A DNA stretch of 35,833 nt from Heterotrichella gracilis (Eukaryota > Sar > Xanthophyceae > Tribonematales > Xanthonemataceae): contig JAULBX010027208.1 in NCBI GenBank assembly GCA_032358255.1, positions 1 through 35,833 of the forward strand. The letters run 5' to 3'. The position numbers and the translations under genes were made by a program. The notes under the pieces are model-generated. The model did no database searches. It was not told the origin of the DNA and saw only the letters and a list, made by a program, of their open reading frames with translations. This document shows positions 25,184-34,384 of the stretch, piece by piece; the stretch's first letter is position 1, and each line of letters begins with the position of its first letter.

Positions 25184-25793
25184 ATCTCGACACCTAAATA
25201 AACCATTTTTTGTATTCTTAATTTGAAGCATTTAACACAACTAAAACTTATTTTTTTCGTGCTGCTGTCTATTCTTCTTCTTGTTTGAAAGATGTATTGG
25301 TATTGAGCTGGCAGCAAAGTTCTTTGTGAAGGATCATTTTTTAAGACAACCTTACAAAATCTAATCCCGATAGCAAACACGAAGGATTATCCGCACTCCG
25401 AAGGAGTGAATTGGACTAAGACAGTAGTTCTCTATGTAGATGGCTTCTACCGTCTAATTCGATTGCACCATAACGAATAACATAGAAATGATGGTACTAA
25501 TTTTGCTCGAATTTATATTATAAAGGATATACTTTTTAGAACCTATGCCGAAACAACAGAAACAACTAAAATTGGTATTCAATATCAAACATATTTCAAA
25601 TAAGTTATTTGCTCGGATTTGTAAGTTGACTTGCGCTATTTCAGGCGCTAGCGACATTTTTTAAACCAAAAAATAAAAATTTGGAAGATTTATGCACAAG
25701 AATGAACTGCGCCGGATAAATGAACTGAGTTTATGAACAATAAATTACTTTCATAATCGTTAAAAGAGTGCAAAACATTAAAAAAAATCGCTT
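25184..25793. other. Intergenic region with hairpin repeats and no supported gene
   Basis: About 610 bases. It holds half of a TCCCGATAGC element (near 25363), a CACTCC-GAA-GGAGTG hairpin (25394-25408) and a GTAGA / TCTAC fold (25436-25450) flanked by near-complementary GACAGTAG and CTACCGTC. Short open frames occur on both strands, but none has a promoter, family or composition to support it. No tRNA was recognised. Confidence 0.5.
25394..25408. repeat. CACTCC-GAA-GGAGTG hairpin
   Basis: Perfect 6-bp GC-rich stem with a 3-base loop in AT-rich surroundings, no T tract, next to a decayed TCCCGAT element. Confidence 0.5.
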
Positions 25794-25809
25794 AAATTAG
25801 GTGCAAATT

Positions 25810-26889
25810 ATGCAAAAAACCCTTGTCCTTTTTCTGCTTCTAAGTATGGGTCTTCAGGCTCAAACGCGCAAATACAGTAATGAGTTTTTAAACATTGGTG
25901 TTGGTGCAAGGGCACTTGGTATGGGTAATGCCAATGTTACCTCGGTGGAGGGCGTTTATTCAGGTTACTGGAATCCGGCAGGATTACTCAAGCAAAAAAA
26001 CGATATTGAGATTGGTTTAATGCATGCTGAATATTTTGCCGGTATTGCCAAATATGACTACATAGGAGTATCTAAACGCATTGATTCGAACAGTGTGGCT
26101 GGCATCACTATTTTGCGTTTTGGTGTCGATAATATTCCGAATACTCTCGATTTAGTGGATGCCAATGGTAATATCGACTACAACCGGGTGAGCACTTTTA
26201 ATGCGGTTGATTTTGCAACTTTAGTGAGTTATGCGCGTGTTTTGCCCAAGTTAAAAGGAGTTGAAATTGGTGGTAATTTTAAAATTATCAGACGCAAATT
26301 GGGTGATTTTGGTGGTGCCTGGGGTTTTGGATTAGATCTGGGCGCTAAATACACCGTCAAAAAATGGGCCTTTGCTGCCATGGGTCGCGATATTACCGGC
26401 ACATTCAATGCCTGGTCGTATTCATTAGACCAGAAAGAAATAGCCACTTTGCAACAAACCGGCAATGAAATACCGTCTTCATCTTTAGAGGTAACTACGC
26501 CAAAATTGATACTGGGAGTTTCGCGAAAAGACTTGTTTTGGAAAGACAGGATCTCTGTATTAGGAGAGGTGAATTTTATAAACACATTTGATGGGATGCG
26601 TAATACCATTGTTAAATCAGAGATTTGGAGCATGGAGCCGGCCATTGGATTAGAGATAGGTTACAAGGGCTTTATTTTTCTCAGAGGCGGTTTAGGCAAT
26701 ATTCAAAAAGAACTGAACGATCGTGCTACGGTCTATATTACCACCGTTCAGCCAAATTTTGGTGTTGGGGTCAAGTATAAGATCTTTACCTTCGATTACG
26801 CTTTAACCGATATTGGAGACCGATCTGTGGCATTATATTCAAATATTTTTTCATTAAAAGTTGATATCAATAAACGAATGAACAAGTGA
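25810..26889 (+). CDS. PorV/PorQ-family outer-membrane beta-barrel
   Basis: 359 residues from ATG 25810; a GTG three codons upstream is in frame but ATG gives a clean signal peptide (MQKTLVLFLLLSMGLQAQ). The family signature is near the mature N-terminus: FLNIGVGARALGMGNANVTSVEGVYSGYWNPAGL. It continues in alternating amphipathic strands to the end, as in the FadL-like 14-strand PorV barrel. PorV carries T9SS cargo from the translocon to the PorU sortase. The next gene is a C25 peptidase that overlaps the stop codon by 4 bp, supporting a functional pair. Whether it is the main PorV or a second, dedicated paralogue cannot be decided here, so no symbol is given. Confidence 0.88.
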   Translation: MQKTLVLFLLLSMGLQAQTRKYSNEFLNIGVGARALGMGNANVTSVEGVYSGYWNPAGLLKQKNDIEIGLMHAEYFAGIAKYDYIGVSKRIDSNSVAGITILRFGVDNIPNTLDLVDANGNIDYNRVSTFNAVDFATLVSYARVLPKLKGVEIGGNFKIIRRKLGDFGGAWGFGLDLGAKYTVKKWAFAAMGRDITGTFNAWSYSLDQKEIATLQQTGNEIPSSSLEVTTPKLILGVSRKDLFWKDRISVLGEVNFINTFDGMRNTIVKSEIWSMEPAIGLEIGYKGFIFLRGGLGNIQKELNDRATVYITTVQPNFGVGVKYKIFTFDYALTDIGDRSVALYSNIFSLKVDINKRMNK

Positions 26890-29800
26890 GACACTTACTT
26901 TTATTCATCTTATTTATTTTTTCCATTGTTGCCCTAAACGCTCAAAAATATGGCAATGAGTGGATCAATTTTTCTCAATCCTACCATAAGATCGCTATTG
27001 CCAAGGCAGGTGTATACCGTATTGATTCTCTAACCCTTTCGCAATACTATGATTTAAGTGCAATTAATCCACAAAACTTCCGGCTTTTTATTAAAGGCAA
27101 AGAACAGCATGTTTATATAAAGGGCGAATCGGACGGAGAATTTAACAGCAGCGATTATTTAGAATTTTACGCGGAACCTTTTATGGGTGATTTAGATTCA
27201 AGTGTTTATACGAACATTAAATACACACCAAATCCATATCTTTCTTTGTATAGCGATACCCTCTATGCCTTTTTAACCTTAAGTTCGGGATCAAGTAACA
27301 AACGTTATGTACTTGAAACAGATACCAATTCTGCTGCCTATGCTCAAGCAGATCATTTTTATGCAGAAAAAATTTCAACTCAAAATGTGCAGTATAATGA
27401 CGTGGCCGAATACAGTAGTTATGGCGTTAGCGATCCGCATCTCACTCAGGCCGAGGGAAAAGGTTATCCGGTCAATAAAGGGACTTCCTACTCCTATCCT
27501 ATCACCTCTTTTAATACCTATACCAGCAGTCCAAAACCTTTTTTTGTCAGACTAAATTATTCCGGTTCCAGTATTGCCAATACGTATAGTCCCGATCATC
27601 AAATTCAAACTTATTATACCGATCAAACGAATGCTTTAGTGCTATTAAAGGATACCAGTTTTAACGGGTATGCTCCCATTCAACAAAGTTTTACAATCAA
27701 TGCACAAAATTTAAGTAATAACATCGGTATTACACTTTCCTCCATCAATAATCCCAGCTTTGTTAAATCTAATTTAACCAATTGGCATTATGTCTATTAT
27801 TTTTATCCACATCATTTAGACCTGAATAATCAGCCCTTAATGAAATTATGGGTGGATAATAGCGGCAGCTCCACCAAGAATTTTTACAATTTTTCTTCCT
27901 TTGGATTTGGATCATCCACCAATGTCTTGTTATATGACCTCACTAACGGTCGTCGAATAAACACGGTCATAAATGGAACCAAAGTAAGAGCAGTGATACC
28001 GGATGCTCCCGGCGGAAGAAAATTATGTGTGATGGTGCCTGAAAATGATACCATTGTGGTAAAAAAGCTGGTAAAAGTAAATGGTACCGGCAGTTTTAGA
28101 AATTATGGAAGCATCAATGCTGCTAATCCCTATGTGATCATTTCAAACCAACGCCTAAAAAGTTCATCTGCCGATTACAAGGCCTACCGTGAATCGCCAC
28201 AGGGTGGAAGTTATAATGTGATTGATGCGGACATTGATCTTTTGTATGAACAGTTTTCGTACGGCGTGCGAAACCATCCTTTGGCAATCATCCGTTTTCT
28301 TAAATTTTTAAATGACACCTTGCCAACTCATCCACGCTATGTGTTTTTAATTGGTAAAGCCTTGTCCTATGATAATGCCTTGCCAGGCAGTTTTCCGGAT
28401 CAGAATCTTATTCCAACCATTGGTGTTCCCGGCAGCGACAATCTCTTTACTGCTCAGCTAAGTGGAAATTCAGGCTTATCCTATTATCCTGAAATTCCAA
28501 TTGGTCGATTAGCAGCCATCACCAATAGTGAAGTAACCGATTATCTAAATAAGGTGAAAGAAAAAGAAAGTGCGCCAAAAGCTGATTGGCAAAAGCGTGT
28601 TTTGCATTTTATTGGAGGGGATGATGAAAGCTTATCAAACACCCTAACTTCATATATGAATGTTTACAAAGACATTATCACAGACACGTTATTTGGCGCA
28701 GAAGTTTTGAGTTTTAAAAAAACCACTACTGCTCCTATTCAAATTAATATTAGCGATAGTATACGTTCGGTAATTAATAATGGAGCGGCGCTCATTAATA
28801 TTTTTGGACACGGTTCTTCAAATGGATTCGATCAGGCGATTGATAATCCTAATTTATACCAGAATGTCGGCAGGTATCCATTTTTTATTGCAAATTCATG
28901 TTACTCGGGCGATATTCACGAATACAATACACGCTCTGTAAGTGAGAATTTTGTTATAGCCAAACAAAAAGGCAGTGTTGGTTTTTTGGCAACCACCTCT
29001 TATGGTTTTGATTATTCTCTAAATAATTTTACGAATGGATTTTACAAAGCCCTCTCACAAACGCATTATAATTCGGGGGTGGGCGACATGATCAAGGAAA
29101 GTGCTTTTCAAAATAATTTAAACGGCGATATTCTGACTAAAATTACGGCATTGGATATGACCTTGTGCGGCGATCCTGCCATCACCATTAGTAATGGAAT
29201 GTTACCCGATTATCAGATCTATGATAAGGATGTTTCATTTGATCTGAAGAAGTATACCGATTCCATTGGCATTGTGATGCGTTATAAAAACACAGACAAA
29301 GCTATTCGGGATTCTATTTGGTTAAAAATTGAACGCTTTTTTCCAAACGGTGATACAACGGCAATTGTTAAGACAATCAAGGCACCATTCTTTAAAGATA
29401 GTTGCAAAGTTTTTCTGGCCATTGATTTCAGCCGGGGCATTGGTTTAAATAAATTCCGGATAGAAATAGATCACAATAATAAGGTCATTGAATCTTTTGA
29501 GTCCAATAACCGGACCTCCTTAATTGATCTTTTTGTTCCCGGTGGTGACATTGCACCGGTATATCCTTACAAATTTGCAATCATTCCAAAAACAACTACT
29601 CTTAGTTTAAAAGCCTCTACAACAGATCCCTTTGCACCGGCTACCACTTATCGTTTTGAATTAGACACCAACGATACGTTTAAAAGTCTTTTATCATCTA
29701 CCTTAATCACCAGTACCGGAGGAGTGATTGAGTGGAAGGTGAATTTACCCTATGCCGACAGCACTGTTTATTATTGGCGGGTAAGTCGCGATAGTATTTC

Positions 29801-31898
29801 GCCGGAAAAAACTTTTGCCTGGCGCGAAACTTCTTTTCAAACCGTTGGAACTAAAAACGGTTGGGGACAAGCGCATTTTCATCAGTTCAAAAATGACGCC
29901 TACCAGTATGTTAAACATCAAAAGTCATTGAGAAAATTTATTTTTCAAAATAACAAACACGCCATCCTTTCACGCAACGGTATCCATCCTTATCTTCATT
30001 TGTCGGCTATGAATTATTTTTTCGATACACAATTAAAAGATGGCTGGTCTTGTGCCTTTAATGGTTGGAATTTTGCTGTATTCGATTCAATTACAGGTTT
30101 GCCTCAAGAGGCACGAAGTTTAAATTACCCGCTCACAGGTTTAGGACCATATAATAACTGCGTTAAAAATGGATCGCGTTATGCATTTTCTTTTGGCACA
30201 TTGGGAGATTGCACATTTCCTCCCACATTTATGACAGATATAGAAAATTTTATTAATTCTATCGCTCCTAATAATTATGTTTTAGCTTACACACAAGGAT
30301 TATCAGCTCCTAATTACTGTCAAACGAGCAGTTATAGTAACTCCCTCTATACTGCTTTTGAAAGTATTGGTGCTAAAAATATTCGTACGACACCCGACAC
30401 TGTTGCCTATGCCATGTTTGGAAGAAAAGGCATGAGCGCCGGGCAAGCGCATGTTATTATTGGTGCCAATAAATCATCTATTTTATATTTAGAGGACACC
30501 ATAACAACTGCCTGGAAAAATGGATATATAGCTTCTGAACCTATTGGTCCTTCTAATAAGTGGAATAGCTTACACTGGAGGGTGCAAAGTCTTGATGCCA
30601 ACCCGGGTGATACCACTATCGTGAAAGTACTAGGTATAAAACACAATGGACAAATTGATACTCTCGCCAGTTTCAGTCAGGATAGCAGTGATGTGTTTGA
30701 CTTAGGAAATTATGTGGATGCTAAAAACTATCCATTTTTGAAACTGGTTGCTTTTATGTATGATAACGTTCACCGAACCTCGCCTCAGTTAAAACGCTGG
30801 CAGGTATTGTACGATGAAGCTCCTGAATGTGCTATTAATCCATTAAAAGGATTTGCAAGTATCAACGACACTTTACAAGAAGGAGATCAGGTAACATTTC
30901 GTTTTCCAATTGAAAATATTGGCATGACAGACTTCAAAGATAGTTTAGTGGTGACCTATTGGGTAGAAAATAACGAGCGGGTAAAAATTGCTCTGCCTCA
31001 GTCCTTAAAAGTGCCGCCGTTTAAACCAGGAGATTTGATCGTTGATACCATAAAACTGAATACTTATCAGTTTAAAGGAACAAATGTGCTTTGGATCCAT
31101 GTTAACCCCATTCAAAATAGTCGCTACCAATTAGAACAAGAATCATTTAATAATATAGGACGTTATCCTTTTAATGTTTACAAAGATGTCACGAATCCCT
31201 TACTGGATGTCACTTTTGACGGAGTACGTATTTTAAACGGTGATCTGGTGTCTTCTAAACCCAACATTTTAGTAACACTGAAGGATGAAAATAAATTTCT
31301 GGCTTTGAATGATACCGGTGCTTTTACCATTCGTTTAAGCAAACCTGATCAAACATCTGAACGGATCTATTTTGGACAACAATTAGAGTTTACGCCGGCT
31401 AAATTACCTAAGAACTCTTGTAGCATTAATTACCGTCCGGCTTTTGCAGTAGATGGAAAGTATGCTTTAACAGTGCAAGCCAGTGACCGAACTAACAATG
31501 CATCTGCTGCAAGAGCTTATCACATAGAATTTGAGGTGATGACCAAACCAAGTATCACGCAAATCTTAAATTACCCGAATCCATTTACCACCAGCACTCG
31601 TTTTGTGTTTACTTTAACGGGAAATGAAATTCCGGAAGTCTTTACGATTCAGATCATGACGGTGACCGGTAAACTGGTAAGAGAGATCACCCGCGCCGAA
31701 TTAGGGAACATTCACATTGGTAGAAACATTACCGAATATGCCTGGGATGGCCGGGATACCTATGGTGATCGTTTGGCAAACGGAGTGTATTTGTATCGAG
31801 TACTGACTAAATTAAATGGTGAGAACATTGAAAAGAAGGCCAGTGGGGCTGATAATTATTTTACGAAGGAATTTGGTAAGATGGTGTTGATGCGGTAG
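26886..31898 (+). CDS. Giant C25-family cysteine peptidase, long PorU-like (PorU2 type)
   Basis: 1670 residues, starting at GTG 26886 inside the stop of the barrel gene (GTGA overlap). Signal peptide ~1-19. An N-terminal beta-rich prodomain-like part (~20-420) precedes a gingipain-type C25 domain (~420-780) with catalytic His in IFGHGSSNG (H642) and Cys in ANSCYSGD (C672), 30 residues apart as expected for an active enzyme. A CARDB-like segment follows (~800-890), then further beta domains (~900-1540) and a C-terminal sorting-type domain (~1555-1670, NYPNPF, WDGRDTYGDRLANGVYLY). PorU of Porphyromonas is ~1160 residues, so this is the long form. It probably cleaves sorting domains of T9SS clients at the cell surface, together with the preceding barrel. 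Confidence 0.88.
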   Translation: MRHLLLFILFIFSIVALNAQKYGNEWINFSQSYHKIAIAKAGVYRIDSLTLSQYYDLSAINPQNFRLFIKGKEQHVYIKGESDGEFNSSDYLEFYAEPFMGDLDSSVYTNIKYTPNPYLSLYSDTLYAFLTLSSGSSNKRYVLETDTNSAAYAQADHFYAEKISTQNVQYNDVAEYSSYGVSDPHLTQAEGKGYPVNKGTSYSYPITSFNTYTSSPKPFFVRLNYSGSSIANTYSPDHQIQTYYTDQTNALVLLKDTSFNGYAPIQQSFTINAQNLSNNIGITLSSINNPSFVKSNLTNWHYVYYFYPHHLDLNNQPLMKLWVDNSGSSTKNFYNFSSFGFGSSTNVLLYDLTNGRRINTVINGTKVRAVIPDAPGGRKLCVMVPENDTIVVKKLVKVNGTGSFRNYGSINAANPYVIISNQRLKSSSADYKAYRESPQGGSYNVIDADIDLLYEQFSYGVRNHPLAIIRFLKFLNDTLPTHPRYVFLIGKALSYDNALPGSFPDQNLIPTIGVPGSDNLFTAQLSGNSGLSYYPEIPIGRLAAITNSEVTDYLNKVKEKESAPKADWQKRVLHFIGGDDESLSNTLTSYMNVYKDIITDTLFGAEVLSFKKTTTAPIQINISDSIRSVINNGAALINIFGHGSSNGFDQAIDNPNLYQNVGRYPFFIANSCYSGDIHEYNTRSVSENFVIAKQKGSVGFLATTSYGFDYSLNNFTNGFYKALSQTHYNSGVGDMIKESAFQNNLNGDILTKITALDMTLCGDPAITISNGMLPDYQIYDKDVSFDLKKYTDSIGIVMRYKNTDKAIRDSIWLKIERFFPNGDTTAIVKTIKAPFFKDSCKVFLAIDFSRGIGLNKFRIEIDHNNKVIESFESNNRTSLIDLFVPGGDIAPVYPYKFAIIPKTTTLSLKASTTDPFAPATTYRFELDTNDTFKSLLSSTLITSTGGVIEWKVNLPYADSTVYYWRVSRDSISPEKTFAWRETSFQTVGTKNGWGQAHFHQFKNDAYQYVKHQKSLRKFIFQNNKHAILSRNGIHPYLHLSAMNYFFDTQLKDGWSCAFNGWNFAVFDSITGLPQEARSLNYPLTGLGPYNNCVKNGSRYAFSFGTLGDCTFPPTFMTDIENFINSIAPNNYVLAYTQGLSAPNYCQTSSYSNSLYTAFESIGAKNIRTTPDTVAYAMFGRKGMSAGQAHVIIGANKSSILYLEDTITTAWKNGYIASEPIGPSNKWNSLHWRVQSLDANPGDTTIVKVLGIKHNGQIDTLASFSQDSSDVFDLGNYVDAKNYPFLKLVAFMYDNVHRTSPQLKRWQVLYDEAPECAINPLKGFASINDTLQEGDQVTFRFPIENIGMTDFKDSLVVTYWVENNERVKIALPQSLKVPPFKPGDLIVDTIKLNTYQFKGTNVLWIHVNPIQNSRYQLEQESFNNIGRYPFNVYKDVTNPLLDVTFDGVRILNGDLVSSKPNILVTLKDENKFLALNDTGAFTIRLSKPDQTSERIYFGQQLEFTPAKLPKNSCSINYRPAFAVDGKYALTVQASDRTNNASAARAYHIEFEVMTKPSITQILNYPNPFTTSTRFVFTLTGNEIPEVFTIQIMTVTGKLVREITRAELGNIHIGRNITEYAWDGRDTYGDRLANGVYLYRVLTKLNGENIEKKASGADNYFTKEFGKMVLMR

Positions 31899-31952
31899 TG
31901 TTTGTCTATTTTCAACACAGAGACTCGGAGGCACTGGGGGCACGGAGATATG

Positions 31953-32082
31953 TTTCGCGCAAAGACGCAAAGGACGCAGAGAATGATGGAACGCAGATTA
32001 TTTTCAACACAAAGGCACTGAGTTTGATGGAACGCTGATGACGCAGAAAGGGATGATTTGCGCAGATTATTTTCAACACAGA
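31953..32082. repeat. 130-bp direct repeat, copy 1
   Basis: Begins TTTCGCGCAAAGACGC and ends TTTTCAACACAGA. Same length as copy 2 at 32280-32409, with about five mismatches by eye, hence roughly 96% identical. Confidence 0.85.
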
Positions 32083-32279
32083 GACTCGGAGGCACTGAGA
32101 GCACGGAGTTTTGTTTCGCGCAGAGCTCGCAAAGAACGCAAATTTACCTAATGTATATGTACTTTCGTGTAATTAGTGAAATTAGTGTCTTTCCTTTTTT
32201 ATTAGAATACAGATGACGGGTAAAGGGATGATTTACGCGGATAATTTTCAACAAATAGGTTCTTGGGCATTAAGATGTA

Positions 32280-32409
32280 TTTCACGCGAAGACGCAAAGG
32301 ACGCAGAGAATGATGGAACGCAGATTTTTTTCAACACAAAGGCACTGAGTTTGATGGAACGCTGATGACGCGGAAAGGGATGATTTACGCAGATTATTTT
32401 CAACACAGA
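32280..32409. repeat. 130-bp direct repeat, copy 2
   Basis: Begins TTTCACGCGAAGACGC. It is 327 bases downstream of copy 1, and the sequence between them is different words of the same set. The end is followed by a TCCCGA hairpin in place of the usual GACTCGGAG word. Confidence 0.85.
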
Positions 32410-32414
32410 ACTTG

Positions 32415-32430
32415 TCCCGATTCTTCGGGA
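32415..32430. repeat. TCCCGA-TTCT-TCGGGA hairpin nested in the word array
   Basis: Perfect 6-bp stem. It interrupts the CAACACAGA...GGCAC series that is continuous at 31914-31934 and 32072-32096. Confidence 0.6.
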
Positions 32431-32629
32431 GGCACAGGGGCACTGAGATATGTTTCGCGCAAAGACGCAAAGGACGCAGAGAGGTATGATTTATGATTAT
32501 TTTCTTTGTGTCCGATAGCAATCGAACCTCTGTGAAAACTTCGTGACCTTTGTGTTTAAAAGAAGCGGAATGCTCAAGTTTTTTCATGCGAAAACTCCTC
32601 AATAGCTCTCAAAAACAGCAAATTATTGT

Positions 32630-32637
32630 TATTTTTG
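32630..32637 (+). promoter_or_regulatory. -7 box (TATTTTTG) of the GT-C gene
   Basis: Exact TAnnTTTG match ending 6 bases before ATG 32644, so the transcript would have almost no leader. It excludes the in-frame TTG at 32626 as start. No -33 TTTG at the right distance. Confidence 0.45.
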
Positions 32638-32643
32638 CCGCTT

Positions 32644-34329
32644 ATGAATGCCACAAAAAAAGTAACAGGTCCACTTGTAAAAAACCCAAAAACGAGTTAT
32701 GAAAAATTCGAAAATTGGGCGGCTAAAAACGACAGCAACATCTTTTTGTTTTTAATGCTGTTTTGCCTTTTTCTTACTTTTATATCATTTAATGCCCGTA
32801 TCTCTGAAGCCCATGACGACGCTCTTTATTTAGAAGGCGGCTGGCGCTACATCAATGAATTTCCTGATTATTTTTACACACAAAATGCTCCACTCTACCC
32901 GCTTTTTCTCGCCCTTCTCATTAAGGTATTTGGATTTAAACTCATTCTCTTTAAACTTTTTTCATCCATCTTTAATCTCTTAGGTTTCGCTTTATTTTAT
33001 AAAGCCTTAAAGGGTAGAATTCCGGCCGTGGTATTTATTCCGGTCGTGATCTTTCAGGCAGTGAACCATCTCATTATTTATTATGCTTCGATGACCTTTA
33101 CAGAAGCTTTTTATTTTTTTCTACAAGGTTTATTCTTCTTTTATGCTGTTAAAGTAGTAGAGACTCTTAACAAAGACGGTGTTCAGTTAAAGGCCCAATT
33201 AAAAATCTGGATTCTATTTGGCTTAAGTATGTTCTTGATCAGCACCGCCAAAAGTTCGGCCATTGTGGTCATTCCGGCAGTGGTCTTGTTCTTCTTTTTG
33301 GAAAAAAATTACAAAGCCTTGGGACTTTCAATGGCTGCTTATTTAACTTTTAAAATTCCATATGAGGTCATTGTAAAATTGGTTTGGCATGCACAAAATC
33401 AATTTAAAGGACAAAGTAAAATTTTATTACAAAAAGATCCTTACGATAAATCCTTAGGAGATGAAGATCTGGGTGGATTCGTAACGCGTTTTATTGAAAA
33501 CTGTAATTTGGCTTTTAGTAAACGCTTTTATCAGTTATTAGGTTGGCGTGATGAAGGTTCTTTTGAAGTGTATGGTCTGATTACTATTATTAGTATAGCC
33601 TTTGCGCTTTATGGATTCTGGAAGCTGTTTAAAGGAAATAACAAGGTGATGACGCTTATTGCTCTGTTTACCGGCGCTCAATTGGTTTTATCGTTTGTGA
33701 TCCTTCAAACTAAATGGGATCAGCCACGTATTACCCTCGTATGCATGCCGGTTTTATTGATCTTGATGTTATATGCCTTGTATAGTTTTACCAATAAACC
33801 CGGTTTTGGTCAAACCATTTATTTTGTGATGGCATTTTTAATGATAGGTTCTGTGAGCCTTTCCTCTCTCAAACGCGGATTTAAAAATCTACCCATTATT
33901 CAAAAAAATTTAAAGGGCGATAAATATTTTGGTTACACTCAGGACTGGCAGAATTTTTTAAAATGCAGTGAATGGTGTGCCGATAGTCTGGATGCCAATG
34001 CCTTTGTAGCGAGTCGTAAAGCACCAATGAGTTTTGTGTATGGAAAAGGTAAAAAGTTTTTCCCAATTTACAGCGTGGTTCATAGAGATACCAGCACCAA
34101 AATGTCGAATCCCGATAGTGCTTTGGTCTACTTTCAAAAGAATAAAGTGACTCATGTGATGTTGGCTAGTTTACGGGCAAATCCAAAAGATCCGGCCATG
34201 GGCATCATCAATACGGTGCATCACATCATGTATCCCATTATGGAAAAGTATCCACAGAAATTACGATTGGTACATACCGAAGGGATGAATGAAAATACAG
34301 AGGTATATGAAATTCTTTATTCCAAATAA
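32644..34329 (+). CDS. Polytopic GT-C fold glycosyltransferase (GT39/ArnT-like)
   Basis: 561 residues from ATG 32644, preferred over an in-frame TTG six codons earlier because a -7 promoter box covers that region. About ten membrane helices make up residues ~33-415. The first periplasmic loop carries the GT-C acidic motif (ISEAHDDALYLEGG, Asp-Asp at 58-59) followed by FYTQNAPLYPLFLALL, and a second acidic site TFTEAFYF (E154). A soluble C-terminal domain (~420-561) lies outside the membrane. Such enzymes use polyprenyl-phosphate-linked sugars to glycosylate lipid, glycan or protein. Donor and acceptor are not known. It is 55 bp upstream of two methyltransferase genes, which suggests a glycan-decoration cluster. 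Confidence 0.82.
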   Translation: MNATKKVTGPLVKNPKTSYEKFENWAAKNDSNIFLFLMLFCLFLTFISFNARISEAHDDALYLEGGWRYINEFPDYFYTQNAPLYPLFLALLIKVFGFKLILFKLFSSIFNLLGFALFYKALKGRIPAVVFIPVVIFQAVNHLIIYYASMTFTEAFYFFLQGLFFFYAVKVVETLNKDGVQLKAQLKIWILFGLSMFLISTAKSSAIVVIPAVVLFFFLEKNYKALGLSMAAYLTFKIPYEVIVKLVWHAQNQFKGQSKILLQKDPYDKSLGDEDLGGFVTRFIENCNLAFSKRFYQLLGWRDEGSFEVYGLITIISIAFALYGFWKLFKGNNKVMTLIALFTGAQLVLSFVILQTKWDQPRITLVCMPVLLILMLYALYSFTNKPGFGQTIYFVMAFLMIGSVSLSSLKRGFKNLPIIQKNLKGDKYFGYTQDWQNFLKCSEWCADSLDANAFVASRKAPMSFVYGKGKKFFPIYSVVHRDTSTKMSNPDSALVYFQKNKVTHVMLASLRANPKDPAMGIINTVHHIMYPIMEKYPQKLRLVHTEGMNENTEVYEILYSK

Positions 34330-34347
34330 ATTATAGATCCTAGCTAA

Positions 34348-34379
34348 ATTGTAAATCCATCCATTGTAAATTGTAAATC
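34348..34379. repeat. Short ATTGTAAATC repeats before the FkbM gene
   Basis: ATTGTAAATC at 34348-34357 and 34370-34379, with a further ATTGTAAA at 34363-34370 between. They occupy most of the 55-bp gap and end 5 bases before the ATG. Confidence 0.55.
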
Positions 34380-34384
34380 AAAAA

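Larger units (their letters stand above)
31906..32575. repeat. Dense intergenic word-repeat array
   Basis: About 670 bases after the PorU-like gene. The vocabulary is TTTTCAACACAGAG, GACTCGGAGGCACTGAG, GCACGGAG, TTTCGCGCAAAGACGC, AAAGGACGCAGAG, GATGGAACGC, GCTGATGACGC, AAAGGGATGATTT and ACGCAGATTATT. The middle (32165-32200) has the GTGTAATTAGTGAAATTAGTG words seen also near 21040. Two 130-bp blocks are near-identical. Long open frames on the minus strand here (82 and 106 codons) are artefacts of the repeats, reading out peptide phrases such as LCVENNLR and LCVLCVFA more than once. Confidence 0.8.

Noticed and set aside
25545..25664. Short plus-strand frame (about 39 codons) in the 25-kb gap
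   Set aside because: No promoter box, no family, no conserved feature; expected by chance in 600 AT-rich bases.
26229..26645. A 138-codon frame opposite the PorV-like gene
   Set aside because: Antisense to a clear outer-membrane barrel gene, with no features of its own.
31856..32104. An 82-codon minus-strand open frame at the end of the PorU-like gene
   Set aside because: It is read from the word repeats (LCVENNLR occurs twice within it) and overlaps the 3' end of a real gene. Such frames arise because the words lack stops in this frame.
32282..32602. A 106-codon minus-strand open frame
   Set aside because: Same repeat-derived peptide phrases as in the other array frame; no start context and no family.
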